Assembly: GCA_963835685.1 (NCBI GenBank)
Contig: CAWIGI010000013.1
Coordinates: 273,624-337,623 of the forward strand
DNA: 64,000 nucleotides
Source of the DNA: DATAGF01 sp963835685
GTDB taxonomy: Bacteria > Actinomycetota > Thermoleophilia > Miltoncostaeales > Miltoncostaeaceae
Direction: 5' to 3'
This document shows, in pieces, positions 1 through 9,060 of the stretch (position 1 is its first letter; each line of letters starts with the position of its first letter). A program made the position numbers and the translations under genes. The notes below the pieces were generated by a model, which ran no database searches, was not told where the DNA came from, and saw only the letters and a list, made by a program, of their open reading frames with translations.

Positions 1-730
1 CCTCGGGCAGGGCGCGGGGGAGGTTCTCGGGCAGGCCGCCGCCGGTGATGTGGGCGGCGGCGCGCAGGTCGGCCGCGCCGGCGACCGCCTGGAGCTCCCG
101 GACGTAGAGGCGCGTCGGTGCCAGCAGCAGGTCGGGGTCGGGCTCGAGCGCCCCGGCCTCGACGAGCGCCCGCACCAGGGAGTAGCCGTTGGCGTGCAGG
201 CCCGACGACGGGAGGCCCACGATCGCGTCGCCCTCGCGCACCCGGTGCGGGCCGAGCAGCTCGGAGCGCTCAACGACCCCCGCGGCGAACCCCGCGAGGT
301 CGAAGTGACCGGGCGCGTAGAGCCCCGGCATCTCGGCCGTCTCGCCCCCCGCCAGGCGGCAGCCGACGGCCTCACACGCCGCGGCGATCGCGGCCACGAG
401 CCGCCCGGCCTCGTCCGGGTCGAGCCGCCCCACGGCGAGATAGTCCAGGAACACCAGCGGCCGGGCGCCGGTGCAGGCGAGGTCGTTGACGCACATCGCC
501 ACCAGGTCCTGCCCCAGCCCGTCCAGCCGGCCGAGCTCGCGCGCCAGCAGGAGCTTGGTGCCGACGCCGTCGGTGCAGGTGACGAGCACCGGCTCGCGCA
601 TCCCCGCCGGCAGCGGGTGGGCGGCGGCGAAGCCGGTTTGTCCCGCCACGAGGCCCGCCAGCGCGTCGGTGTGGCGGCGCGCCGCCTCGAGGTCGACCCC
701 CGCGTCGCGGTACGAGAGCGGCTCCCCCAC
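1..730 (-). CDS. purM: purM, phosphoribosylformylglycinamidine cyclo-ligase (AIR synthetase), 3' end beyond window
   Basis: Fifth step of de novo purine synthesis: ATP-dependent closure of FGAM to AIR in the cytosol. About 243 of the usual 340-350 residues are visible. Translation from the GTG at 730 shows the family landmarks in order: KLLLARELG near residue 50, ACTGARP-type dimer core, GGETAEMPG, and HITGGGLPENLPRAL at the truncated end. The start lies 12 bases after the purF stop, on the same strand, so purM is the last visible gene of the eight-gene purine operon. Identity is certain; only the C-terminus is missing. Confidence 0.95.
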   Translation of the reverse strand, partial: MGEPLSYRDAGVDLEAARRHTDALAGLVAGQTGFAAAHPLPAGMREPVLVTCTDGVGTKLLLARELGRLDGLGQDLVAMCVNDLACTGARPLVFLDYLAVGRLDPDEAGRLVAAIAAACEAVGCRLAGGETAEMPGLYAPGHFDLAGFAAGVVERSELLGPHRVREGDAIVGLPSSGLHANGYSLVRALVEAGALEPDPDLLLAPTRLYVRELQAVAGAADLRAAAHITGGGLPENLPRALPE

Positions 731-742
731 CGCCCCAGCTTT

Positions 743-2164
743 TCAGACGCGGGCCGGCTCGCGCGCGCCCGGCTCGAACCGTAGCTTCAGGGACGAGTCG
801 GGGACGGGGATCGGGTAGTCGCCGGTAAAGCAGGCGCGGCAGTAGCCCTCGGCTGGGCGCCCGAGCGCGCGCTGCAGGCCGGCGAGGCTCAGGTAGGCGA
901 GCGAGGCCGAGCCGGTGAGCGCGGCGATCTCCTCGACCGTGCGGCCGGCGGCCACCAGCTCGGCGCGGTCGGCCATGTCGATGCCGTAGAAGCAGGGCCA
1001 GAGGATCGGCGGGCTCGAGATGCGCATGTGCACCTCGGCGGCCCCGGCCTCGAGCAGCATCGCCACGATCTGGCGGGTGGTGTTGCCGCGCACGATCGAG
1101 TCGTTGACCACCACCAGCCGCCGTCCCCCGATCACGGCCGGCAGCGGGTTGAACTTCAGCCGGATGCCCTGCTGGCGCATGGCCTGCTCGGGCTGGATGA
1201 AGCTGCGGCCGACGTAGCGGTTCCGCACCACGGCCTCGGCGTAGGGGATGCCCGACTCGCCGGCGTAGCCGATCGCCGCGGGCGTGCCGCTGTCGGGCAG
1301 GCCGACCACGAGGTCGGCGTCGGCCGGGCTCTCGCGCGCCAGCTCGGCGCCCATGGCCCGGCGCGCATCCCACACCGTCTCGCCGTCCATCTGGCTGTCC
1401 GGGCGGGAGAAGTAGATGTGCTCGAAGACGCACAGCTTGCCGTCCCCCTGCGTGGGGATCGCCTGGCGGCTCTCCACCCGCTCGGCCGACAGGCGCACGG
1501 CCTCGCCGGGCCGGACGTCGCGCTCGAAGGTCGCCCCGATCTGGTCGAGGGCGCAGGTCTCGGACGCGACGCACCAGCCGTCGTCGTCGAGGCGGCCGAT
1601 CACGAGCGGGCGCACGCCGTAGGGGTCGCGGAAGGCCACGAGCTCGCGGCCGGTCAACACGACGACCGAGTAGGCGCCCACCAGCCGCGGCATCACCGAG
1701 CAGACGGCCGCCAGCAGGCTGCCCGACTCCGAGGCCAGCATCGCCGCGATGATCTCGGAGTCGGTGCTCGCGCGCAGGTCCACCCCCGCGAGCTCCATCT
1801 CCTCCCGCAGCGCCCCCGTGTTGGTGAGGTTGCCGTTGTGGCCGAGCGCGACCAGCCCGCCGTTGCGCGTGTGGGTGACCGGCTGGGCGTTGTCCCACTT
1901 GTTGGAGCCGGTGGTCGAGTAGCGCACGTGGCCGATCGCCGCCCCGCCCGTCAGGCTCCGCAGCGAGGGCTCGTCGAAGACGGCGCTCACCAGGCCCAGG
2001 TCGCGCTGCACCATGACCTGGCCCTCGTCGCTGACGGCGATCCCGGCGCTCTCCTGGCCCCGGTGCTGCAGGGCGTGGAGCGCGTAGAAGGCCAGCCGCG
2101 AGACGTCGCGGCCCGGCGCCACGACCGCGAAGACGCCGCACTCCTCCTTGGGCCTGTCTGTCAC
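743..2164 (-). CDS. purF: purF, amidophosphoribosyltransferase
   Basis: First committed step of purine synthesis: PRPP plus glutamine to phosphoribosylamine. The protein has 473 residues. The Ntn-hydrolase nucleophile is Cys9 (EECGVF), so residues 1-8 are a short propeptide as in Bacillus-type enzymes. The PRPP loop VVVNDSIVRGNTT lies near residue 350. Cysteines at about 242, 388, 440 and 443 (the last two as YCRACF) match the [4Fe-4S]-binding set of the oxygen-sensitive class. The GTG start overlaps the purL stop in a GTGA, indicating translational coupling. Confidence 0.96.
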   Translation of the reverse strand: MTDRPKEECGVFAVVAPGRDVSRLAFYALHALQHRGQESAGIAVSDEGQVMVQRDLGLVSAVFDEPSLRSLTGGAAIGHVRYSTTGSNKWDNAQPVTHTRNGGLVALGHNGNLTNTGALREEMELAGVDLRASTDSEIIAAMLASESGSLLAAVCSVMPRLVGAYSVVVLTGRELVAFRDPYGVRPLVIGRLDDDGWCVASETCALDQIGATFERDVRPGEAVRLSAERVESRQAIPTQGDGKLCVFEHIYFSRPDSQMDGETVWDARRAMGAELARESPADADLVVGLPDSGTPAAIGYAGESGIPYAEAVVRNRYVGRSFIQPEQAMRQQGIRLKFNPLPAVIGGRRLVVVNDSIVRGNTTRQIVAMLLEAGAAEVHMRISSPPILWPCFYGIDMADRAELVAAGRTVEEIAALTGSASLAYLSLAGLQRALGRPAEGYCRACFTGDYPIPVPDSSLKLRFEPGAREPARV

Positions 2165-4332
2165 GCCAGGGCCTCCGGGAGGCCCCGCTCGTGGGCGTCG
2201 CGGGCCTCGGCGAGCGACAGGCGCGCCTCGCGGCCGCCCACGCGGGCGACGACGTCCTCGCCGCCGACCGCCCCGATCGTCGCGACCGGCACGCCCCCGT
2301 CGCCGGCCAGCTCGCGGAGCCGCCCCTCGTGCTCTGGGAGGACCGTCAGGAGGACCCGTCCGCCGCCCTCGCCGAAGAGGACCTCGTCGTCGCGGCGCCC
2401 GGCCTCGACCGTCACCCCGGCCCCCAGCCCGCAGGCGACCGCCGACTCGGCGAGGGCGACGGCGAGCCCGCCGCCGGACACGTCGTGCGCGCTGCGCAGG
2501 ATCCCCTCCTCGGCCGCCGCCAGCACCAATTCGATCGTCGCCACCTCGCTTGCGACATCAACCCTGGGAGGTCTGCCGCGAGCTCCGGCGTACTCGCTCG
2601 CGTCCAGGATCCCGCCCTCGCCGGCGAGGACCACCCTGTCGCCCACGGCGACGAATCCGTGCCCCACGCTGGCCTCAGCCCGCTCGACCAGGCCCATCAT
2701 GCCCACCACCGGGGTCGGGTAGATCGCGCGGCTCGCGCTCTCATTGTAGAGGGACACGTTGCCGGAGACGACGGGGACCGACAGCGCGGTCAGGGCCTCG
2801 CTCATCCCGGCGATCGTCTCGGCCAGCCGCCAGCCCGTGGAGCCCTTCTCCGGGTTGGCGAAGTTGAGGCAGTCGGTTGCGGCGATCGGCCGCGCGCCCG
2901 TGCAGGCGAGGTTGCGCGCCGCCTCCAGCACGGACGCCCGGCCGCCGCCGCGCGGGTCGAGCTCGCAGTGCCGCTCGGCGCAGTCGGTGGTCAGCGCGAT
3001 GGCCCGCTCCGAGCCGGGCAGCCGCACCACGGCGGCGTCGCCCCCCGGCCGCCGGATCGTGTTGGCGCCCACGAGGTGGTCGTAGCGTTCGTAGACCCAG
3101 CGCTTGGAGGCCAGGTTGGGCCGCGCCAGCAGGTCGCGCCAGGCCGCCGAGAGGTCGGCCGGCTCGGGGAGCGTCGCGAGGTCGAGCGGCTCCGGCGCCG
3201 GGGCGGGCGTCCGGGGCACCTCGTAGACCGGCGCCTCGTCGGCCAGCAGCCGCGCCGGCAGGTCGGCGACGGCCTCGCCCCCGGCGCGGGCGACCAGGTT
3301 CTCGCCCTGCGTCACGACGCCGATCCGGGTGGCGTCGAGGTCCCAGCGCCTGCACACGGCCACGACCTCGTCCAGCCGCGCCGGCTCCACCACGGCGAGC
3401 ATCCGCTCCTGGCTCTCGGACACGAGGATCTCCGCCGGCGCGAGCGACTCGCGCAGCGGCACCAGGTCGAGGTCGATGTCGAGCCCCACCCGGCCCTTGG
3501 CCGCCATCTCGCTCGCCGCGCTCGTCAGCCCTGCCGCCCCGAGGTCCTGCAGCGCCACCAGGGCGCCCCGCTCGGCGAGCTCGAGGCAGCAGTCCATCAG
3601 CTTGCGCTCCGTGAACGGGTCGCTCACCTGGACGGACGGGCGCTTGTCCTCGTCCTCGTCCAGCTCCGCCGACGCGAGCACGCTCGCGCCGCCGATGCCG
3701 TCGCGCCCGGTGCGGTTGCCGATCAGCACCAGCGCGTTGCCCGGTCCCGACGCGGCCGAGCGCAGCATCGCGCCCGGCGCCACCACGCCGACGCACATCG
3801 CGTTCACCAGGCACGAGTCCTCGTAGCGGTCGTCGAAGGCGACCTCGCCGCCAACCGTGGGGACCCCGATGCAGTTGCCGTAGTGGCCGATCCCGGCGAC
3901 CGAGCGGGTGAAGAGGTGGCGGCTGCGCGGGCTCGACAGCTCGCCGAAGCGCAGCGAGTCGAGCAGCGCGATCGGGCGCGCCCCCATGGCGAGGATGTCG
4001 CGGACGATGCCGCCCACGCCCGTGGCCGCGCCCTCGAAGGGCTCGACCGCCGAGGGGTGGTTGTGGCTCTCGATCTTCAGCGCGACCGCTATGCCGTCGC
4101 CGGCGTCCACCACCCCCGCGTTCTCGCCCGGGCCCTGCAGCACGCGCGGCCCGGCCGTGGGGAACCCGGCCAGCAGCGGCCTGCTGTGCTTGTACGCGCA
4201 GTGCTCGCTCCACATCAGGCTGAACATCACGAGCTCGGGGTCGGTGGGCTCGCGGCCCAGCAGCTCCGGGATGCGGGCGGCCTCGTCGTCGGTGAGGCCA
4301 AGCCGGCGGTGGCGGGGGAGGGCGGTGGTCAC
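2161..4332 (-). CDS. purL: purL, phosphoribosylformylglycinamidine synthase subunit II
   Basis: ATP-dependent amidotransfer from PurQ-supplied ammonia to FGAR, giving FGAM. At 723 residues it is the small-type PurL that needs separate PurQ and PurS, both encoded just upstream. Visible family features are the N-terminal EHCAYKHSRP block near residue 47, the ESHNHPSAVEPF nucleotide-binding segment near 85, GGEVAFDDRY near 160, and the second AIRS-like half with NFANPEKG and SGNVSLYNE. The GTG start lies 4 nt after the purQ stop and the stop overlaps purF. Confidence 0.96.
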   Translation of the reverse strand: MTTALPRHRRLGLTDDEAARIPELLGREPTDPELVMFSLMWSEHCAYKHSRPLLAGFPTAGPRVLQGPGENAGVVDAGDGIAVALKIESHNHPSAVEPFEGAATGVGGIVRDILAMGARPIALLDSLRFGELSSPRSRHLFTRSVAGIGHYGNCIGVPTVGGEVAFDDRYEDSCLVNAMCVGVVAPGAMLRSAASGPGNALVLIGNRTGRDGIGGASVLASAELDEDEDKRPSVQVSDPFTERKLMDCCLELAERGALVALQDLGAAGLTSAASEMAAKGRVGLDIDLDLVPLRESLAPAEILVSESQERMLAVVEPARLDEVVAVCRRWDLDATRIGVVTQGENLVARAGGEAVADLPARLLADEAPVYEVPRTPAPAPEPLDLATLPEPADLSAAWRDLLARPNLASKRWVYERYDHLVGANTIRRPGGDAAVVRLPGSERAIALTTDCAERHCELDPRGGGRASVLEAARNLACTGARPIAATDCLNFANPEKGSTGWRLAETIAGMSEALTALSVPVVSGNVSLYNESASRAIYPTPVVGMMGLVERAEASVGHGFVAVGDRVVLAGEGGILDASEYAGARGRPPRVDVASEVATIELVLAAAEEGILRSAHDVSGGGLAVALAESAVACGLGAGVTVEAGRRDDEVLFGEGGGRVLLTVLPEHEGRLRELAGDGGVPVATIGAVGGEDVVARVGGREARLSLAEARDAHERGLPEALA

Positions 4333-4336
4333 GCCG

Positions 4337-4975
4337 TCACGCCGCGATCAGCCCGTTCAGGACGAGGCCGCCGTCGGTGGAGCCGAGCAGGGGGTCGCAG
4401 GCCTCCTCGGGGTGGGGCATGAGGCCCATCACGTTCCCCTCGCGGCTGGCGATCCCGGCCACGCGGTCGGTTGACCCGAGCGGGTTGTCCGGCCCGTAGC
4501 GCAGCACGACGCGCGCCTCGGACGGGTCCCCGAACCAGGCGCCCTCGTTGTTCTTGATCGGGATGGACAGGCGCTCGCCCTGGGGCAGCCCGCCGGTCCA
4601 GGGGGTGTCAGGGTCGGCGACCTCCAGCTCCATCTGGCGGCAGACGAACGAGAGCGTCGCGTTCCGGCGCAGCGCGCCCGGCAGCAGCGCCGCCTCGCAG
4701 AGCACCTGGAACCCGTTGCAGATGCCGATCACGCGCCCGCCGGCCTCGGCGTGGCGGCGGACCGCGCCCATGATCGGCGCGCGGCTGGCGATGGCGCCGC
4801 AGCGCAGGTGGTCGCCGTAGGAGAAGCCGCCCGGCAGCAGCACGGCCCGCGTTCCGGGCGGGAGCTCGGCGTCGGCGTGCCAGGCGGGCTCGGCCCGCGC
4901 GCCCAGGCGCTCGACGGCGCGGCGGGCGCTGTCGTGGTCGAGCGAGCCCGGGAAGCGGACGATCGCGACGCTCAC
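4337..4975 (-). CDS. purQ: purQ, phosphoribosylformylglycinamidine synthase subunit I (glutaminase)
   Basis: Class I glutamine amidotransferase subunit that hydrolyses glutamine and passes ammonia to PurL. The start is the GTG at 4975 (VSVAIVRFPGS), which overlaps the purS stop as GTGA; a longer in-frame extension to 5035 lies wholly inside purS and is rejected. The product has 212 residues. The nucleophile elbow GICNGFQVL carries the catalytic Cys near residue 88, and the C-terminal MPHPEEA supplies the catalytic His and Glu. Confidence 0.95.
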   Translation of the reverse strand: MSVAIVRFPGSLDHDSARRAVERLGARAEPAWHADAELPPGTRAVLLPGGFSYGDHLRCGAIASRAPIMGAVRRHAEAGGRVIGICNGFQVLCEAALLPGALRRNATLSFVCRQMELEVADPDTPWTGGLPQGERLSIPIKNNEGAWFGDPSEARVVLRYGPDNPLGSTDRVAGIASREGNVMGLMPHPEEACDPLLGSTDGGLVLNGLIAA

Positions 4976-5211
4976 GAGGAGCCGGCCTCGACCCGGTAGT
5001 CCTCGATGAGGGCGTTCGCCAGCAGGCCCTCGCACATGGCGCGGGCCTGGCCCTCGGGATCGTCGCCGTCGACCTCGAGCTCGATCCGCTTGCCGATGCG
5101 CACGTCCGACACGCCCGCGAACCCCAGCTGCTCGAGCGCTCCGCGCACGGCCTGGCCCTGGGGGTCGAGGACCCCCTCCTTGGGCATCACGGTCACGACG
5201 ATCTGGGTCAT
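4972..5211 (-). CDS. purS: purS, FGAM synthase subunit PurS
   Basis: Small subunit that bridges PurQ and PurL in the bacterial FGAM synthase complex. It is 79 residues long, the normal size, beginning MTQIVVTVMPKEGVLDPQG, with the family's GKRIELEV strand near residue 40. The ATG at 5211 overlaps the purC stop (ATGA) and the stop overlaps the purQ start, so it is coupled on both sides. A longer reading frame through purC is only the shadow of that gene. Confidence 0.93.
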   Translation of the reverse strand: MTQIVVTVMPKEGVLDPQGQAVRGALEQLGFAGVSDVRIGKRIELEVDGDDPEGQARAMCEGLLANALIEDYRVEAGSS

Positions 5212-6044
5212 TGGCCGATCACCTCGGCGATGCGGTCGTGGGCCTCGACGTACCGCGCCCTCGTGCCCTCCACGACCTCGGCCGGCAGCTCCGGGGGCGG
5301 CGAGGCGTGGTCCCAGCCGATCGCGTCGAGCCAGTCGCGGAGGTACTGCTTGTCGAACGAGGGCGGGCTCTGGCCCGGGCGCCAGCGGTCGGCGGGCCAC
5401 AGGCGCGAGGAGTCCGGCGTGACCGCCTCGTCGCCCAGCACGAGGGTACCGCCGCCGTCCAGGCCGAGCTCGAACTTGGTGTCGGCCAGGATCAGGCCGG
5501 CCCGCGCGCAGTCCGCCGCTGCGCGCGAGTAGAGGTCGAGCGTGACGCGCTCCAGCCGCGCGAGCGTCTCCGCGCCCACGATCCCGGCCGCCTGCGCGCG
5601 GGTGATGTTCTCGTCGTGGCCCTCGGACGCCTTGGTGGCCGGGGTGAAGATCGGCTCGGGCAGCCGGTCGGCCTCGCGGAGCCCCTCGGGCAGGCGGTGG
5701 CCGCAGACCTCGCCGGTGCGGACGTAGTCGCGCCACCCGGACCCGGCGAGGTACCCGCGGGCCACGCACTCCACCGGCAGCATCCGCAGGCGCCGCACCA
5801 GCATGCCGCGCTCGCCGAGCCGCTCGATCAGGTGGTTGGGGACGATGTCCGCCGTCCGCCGGAACCAGAGCGCCGAGAGCGCCGTGAGGACCGCGCCCTT
5901 GCCCGGGATGGGCGTCGGCATGATCCAGTCGTAGGCCGAGATCCGGTCGCTGGCGACGATCAGCAGCCGCTCCTCGTCGACCTCCCGCACCTCCCGCACC
6001 TTGCCCTCGAAGAGCAGCGGGTAGCTGTCGGCCGGGGCGCTCAC
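5208..6044 (-). CDS. purC: purC, SAICAR synthase
   Basis: ATP-dependent condensation of CAIR with aspartate. The start is the GTG at 6044 (VSAPADSYPLLFEGKVREV), overlapping the purB stop; the 16-codon upstream extension runs inside purB. The product has 278 residues, close to eukaryote/actinobacterial-type PurC. Signatures include FEGKVREV near residue 10, ASDRISAYDWIMP near 30-42, and the SAICAR signature region with DTKFELGLD in the second half. It sits fourth from the downstream end of the operon core. Confidence 0.95.
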   Translation of the reverse strand: MSAPADSYPLLFEGKVREVREVDEERLLIVASDRISAYDWIMPTPIPGKGAVLTALSALWFRRTADIVPNHLIERLGERGMLVRRLRMLPVECVARGYLAGSGWRDYVRTGEVCGHRLPEGLREADRLPEPIFTPATKASEGHDENITRAQAAGIVGAETLARLERVTLDLYSRAAADCARAGLILADTKFELGLDGGGTLVLGDEAVTPDSSRLWPADRWRPGQSPPSFDKQYLRDWLDAIGWDHASPPPELPAEVVEGTRARYVEAHDRIAEVIGQ

Positions 6045-7336
6045 AGGGCGGCCACGCGCTCCATCAGCAGGGGCACGTGCCGGGTGTACCACTCCGGGTC
6101 GAACAGCGCCCGCAGCTCCTCCGGGCCGATGGCGGCCGCGACCTCGGGGTCGGCGGCGAGGAGGTCGCCGAGCGGGCGGCCCTCGTCCCAGGCGCGCATG
6201 GCGTTGCGCTGCACCAAGGCGTAGGCGTCCTCGCGCGCCAGGCCGCGGTCCACGAGCCCGAGCAGCACACGCTGCGAGTAGACCAGCCCGTGCGAGGAGT
6301 CGAGCACCGCCCGCATCCGATCGGGGCGCACGACCAGCCCCTCCAGCAGCGCGCGGGACCGCGCCAGCATGTAGTCGAGCGCGAGGAACGCGTCGGGGAG
6401 GATCACGCGCTCGACCGAGGAGTGGGAGATGTCACGCTCGTGCCAGAGGGCGACGTCCTCGAGCGCCGCCACCGCGTGGCCGCGGACCACCCGGGCGAGC
6501 CCGGAGATGCGCTCGGCCGTGATCGGGTTGCGCTTGTGCGGCATCGCCGAGCTGCCCTTCTGCCCGGCCGCGAAGGCCTCCTCGGCCTCGCGCAGCTCGG
6601 TGCGCTGCAGGTGGCGCAGCTCGGTGGCGAGGCGGTCGAGCGAGCTCGCCGCCACGGCCATGGTCGCCACGAGGTGGGCGTGGCGATCGCGCGCCACCAC
6701 CTGGGTCGCCACGGGCTCCCCGCCGATGCCGAGCTCGCGGAGCACCTCGGCCTCGAGGTCCGGGTCGAGCATCGCGTAGGTGCCGACGGCGCCCGAGAGC
6801 TTGCCCACGGCCGCGCCGCGGATCGCCTCGGCGAGGCGCTCCTCGTTGCGGCGGCTCTCCATCGCGTGGCCGGCCAGCTTGAGGCCGAAGGTGGTGGGCT
6901 CGGCGTGCACGCCGTGGGTCCGGCCGGCGCAGAGGGTGCCGGCGTGGCGCAGGGCGAGCTCGCGCAGCGCCGCGGTGAGCGCGCCCTGCTCGGCCAGCAG
7001 CAGGTCCCCCGCGCGCCGGATCGCCAGCGCCAGCCCGGTGTCGAGCACGTCCGACGAGGTCAGGCCGTAGTGGATCCAGCGCGAGGCGGGGCCGATGCGC
7101 TCGGCCACGTCGGTGAGGAAGGCGACGACGTCGTGGCCGGTCGCCTGCTCGAGCTCCTGGGTGCGCTCGACGGTGAACCCCGCGCGCCCCTCGATGTCGG
7201 CCAGGTCCTCGGGCGGGATGACCCCGCGCGCCGCCCACGCCCGGCAGGCCGCAAGCTCCACCTCGAGCCAGCGGGCGAGCTTGGACTCCTCGGTCCAGAT
7301 GGCGGCCATCGCCGGGCGGGTGTAGCGCGGGATCAT
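6041..7336 (-). CDS. purB: purB, adenylosuccinate lyase
   Basis: Fumarase-superfamily lyase acting twice: SAICAR to AICAR and adenylosuccinate to AMP. It is 431 residues from the ATG at 7336 (MIPRYTRPAMAAIWTEE), a textbook N-terminus, overlapping the purD stop as ATGA. The superfamily signature SSAMPHKRNP is at about residue 260 and contains the flexible catalytic-serine loop. HYGLTSSDVLDT, near residue 85, is the second conserved region. PurA, which makes its second substrate, is encoded at 12839-14122. Confidence 0.96.
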   Translation of the reverse strand: MIPRYTRPAMAAIWTEESKLARWLEVELAACRAWAARGVIPPEDLADIEGRAGFTVERTQELEQATGHDVVAFLTDVAERIGPASRWIHYGLTSSDVLDTGLALAIRRAGDLLLAEQGALTAALRELALRHAGTLCAGRTHGVHAEPTTFGLKLAGHAMESRRNEERLAEAIRGAAVGKLSGAVGTYAMLDPDLEAEVLRELGIGGEPVATQVVARDRHAHLVATMAVAASSLDRLATELRHLQRTELREAEEAFAAGQKGSSAMPHKRNPITAERISGLARVVRGHAVAALEDVALWHERDISHSSVERVILPDAFLALDYMLARSRALLEGLVVRPDRMRAVLDSSHGLVYSQRVLLGLVDRGLAREDAYALVQRNAMRAWDEGRPLGDLLAADPEVAAAIGPEELRALFDPEWYTRHVPLLMERVAAL

Positions 7337-8622
7337 CCCGCCCTCACCTGCGAGTCGAGGCCGGCGGCGATGTCGCGGCGCATCTGGCGCCCCTCGAAGG
7401 TCACCAGCTCGGCCGCCGCGTAGGCCCGCTCCCGCGCGTCGGGAACGCCGTCGCCGCGCGCGCTGACGGCGAGCACCCGCCCGCCTGCGGTCACGATCGT
7501 CCCGTCCGGCCCGGGGGCGGTGCCGGCGTGATAGACGTCGGCGCCCCGGGACCCGGCCTCGTCGAGGCCGGCGATGGGATCGCCCGTCCGCGGGGTGCCG
7601 GGGTAGCCGGCCGCCGCCAGCACGACCGCGACCGCGGCCCCGTCGTTCACCTGCACCGGCCCCTCCTCCAGGCGGCCCTCCGCGGCCGCCGTGAGCACCT
7701 CCAGCGCGTCGTCCTCCCAGCGCGGCAGCAGCGCCTGGGTCTCGGGGTCGCCGAAGCGGACGTTGAACTCCAGCACGCGCGGGCCGTCGGCGGTCATCAT
7801 CAGCCCGGCGTAGAGGACGCCCGAGAAGGCCGCGCCGCGCCGCGCCATCTCGGCGACGACCGGGCGGTGGACGCTGTCGAGGAGCTCGTCGGCCAGGGCG
7901 TCGGGCACGTCGGGGACGGGCGAGACCGACCCCATGCCTCCCGTGTTCGGCCCGGTGTTGCCCTCGCCGATGGGCTTGTAGTCGCGCGCTGCGGGGAAGC
8001 CGGCGAGCGCCCTGCCGTCGGAGATCGCCAGCAGCGACACCTCGGGGCCCGTCATGCCCTCCTCGACGACCACGACCCGCCCGGCGTCGCCGAAGGCCCC
8101 CTCCACGAGGCAGGCCTCGAGCGCCTCGCGGGCCGCCGCCCGCGTCTCGGCGACCACCACGCCCTTCCCCGCCGCCAGGCCGTCCGCCTTCACCGCGACC
8201 GGCAGCCCGAGCTCGTCCACGGCGGCCAGCCCCGCGTCGACGTCCGTGACGGTCACGGAGCGGGCGGTGGGGACGCCCGCCGCCGCCATCACGTCCTTCG
8301 CGAACGCCTTGCTGCCCTCGAGGCGGGCCGCCGCGGCCGATGGGCCGAAGGCGCGCAGCCCGGCGGCGCGCACCGCGTCGCACACGCCGGCGACGAGCGG
8401 CGCCTCCGGGCCGACCACCACCAGGTCGGCGCCGTAGCCGCTCGCGAGGGCCCCGATCCCGCCCACGTCGTCGACCCGGAGGGGGATCAGCTCGGCCTCG
8501 GCGGCGATGCCGGCGTTGCCCGGCGCGCAGAGGATCCGCGGGCGTTGGGGCGACCGGGCCAGCGCCCTCACGAGGGCGTGCTCACGCCCTCCGCCCCCGA
8601 CGACCAGCACCGTGCGGCTCAC
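7333..8622 (-). CDS. purD: purD, phosphoribosylamine-glycine ligase (GAR synthetase)
   Basis: ATP-grasp ligase making GAR. The start is the GTG at 8622 (VSRTVLVVGGGGREHAL), because GxGGREHAL is the N-terminal phosphate-binding loop of the family; a 40-codon upstream extension is unlikely. The protein has 429 residues, with the ATP-grasp segment GSKAFAKDVM near residue 105 and GGMGSVSPVPDVPD near 225. It is the promoter-proximal visible gene of the purine operon, divergent from the membrane-protein gene at 8695 across 72 bp. Confidence 0.95.
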   Translation of the reverse strand: MSRTVLVVGGGGREHALVRALARSPQRPRILCAPGNAGIAAEAELIPLRVDDVGGIGALASGYGADLVVVGPEAPLVAGVCDAVRAAGLRAFGPSAAAARLEGSKAFAKDVMAAAGVPTARSVTVTDVDAGLAAVDELGLPVAVKADGLAAGKGVVVAETRAAAREALEACLVEGAFGDAGRVVVVEEGMTGPEVSLLAISDGRALAGFPAARDYKPIGEGNTGPNTGGMGSVSPVPDVPDALADELLDSVHRPVVAEMARRGAAFSGVLYAGLMMTADGPRVLEFNVRFGDPETQALLPRWEDDALEVLTAAAEGRLEEGPVQVNDGAAVAVVLAAAGYPGTPRTGDPIAGLDEAGSRGADVYHAGTAPGPDGTIVTAGGRVLAVSARGDGVPDARERAYAAAELVTFEGRQMRRDIAAGLDSQVRAG

Positions 8623-8694
8623 CCCGGCACTCTCGCACACGCCGCGGTCGGCGAAGGGTCGCTGCGCCGGGCGTTGACTACCATCAGGGGGGCG

Positions 8695-9060
8695 ATGACC
8701 GACCGGCGACAGCCCCTCCCGCGCGCCGAGCGCGAGGCCCACCGCGCCCTCCTCCAGGAGGCGCTCGCGGAACTGGCGGAGTCGTCGGACCCGAACCGCT
8801 CGGCGGCCGATGTCATGCGCGCGCTCGACTCCTACATGGAGGCCAGCGGCGGCGGGACGGCGCTCTCGCCGCGCGAGTCCCCGGTGACCGACTACGGCCG
8901 GCGCGAGAAGACCGAGATCCGGTGGGCGATGTGGATCGTCCTCGGCGGGGCCGTGGCGGCCACGGCCGTGGTGGCGGTCCTCCTGTCGGGCGGCTGGCCG
9001 GCCGGCCTCGCGATCGTCGCCATCTGGGTCATCGCCCTCTTCGCGCTCCTGTCAACCTGA
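8695..9060 (+). CDS. small two-helix membrane protein, unknown function
   Basis: A 121-residue protein that I do not recognise. Residues 1-75 are hydrophilic with an acidic/helical segment (LLQEALAELAESSDPNRSAA). Two hydrophobic helices follow at about 77-98 (WAMWIVLGGAVAATAVV) and 101-119, ending at the C-terminus, so the bulk is probably cytosolic. A run of G (AGGGGGGC) precedes the ATG as ribosome-binding site, and TACCAT at 8679 could be the -10 box. Its stop overlaps the presumed start of the carbonic anhydrase, suggesting co-translation. Confidence 0.75.
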   Translation: MTDRRQPLPRAEREAHRALLQEALAELAESSDPNRSAADVMRALDSYMEASGGGTALSPRESPVTDYGRREKTEIRWAMWIVLGGAVAATAVVAVLLSGGWPAGLAIVAIWVIALFALLST

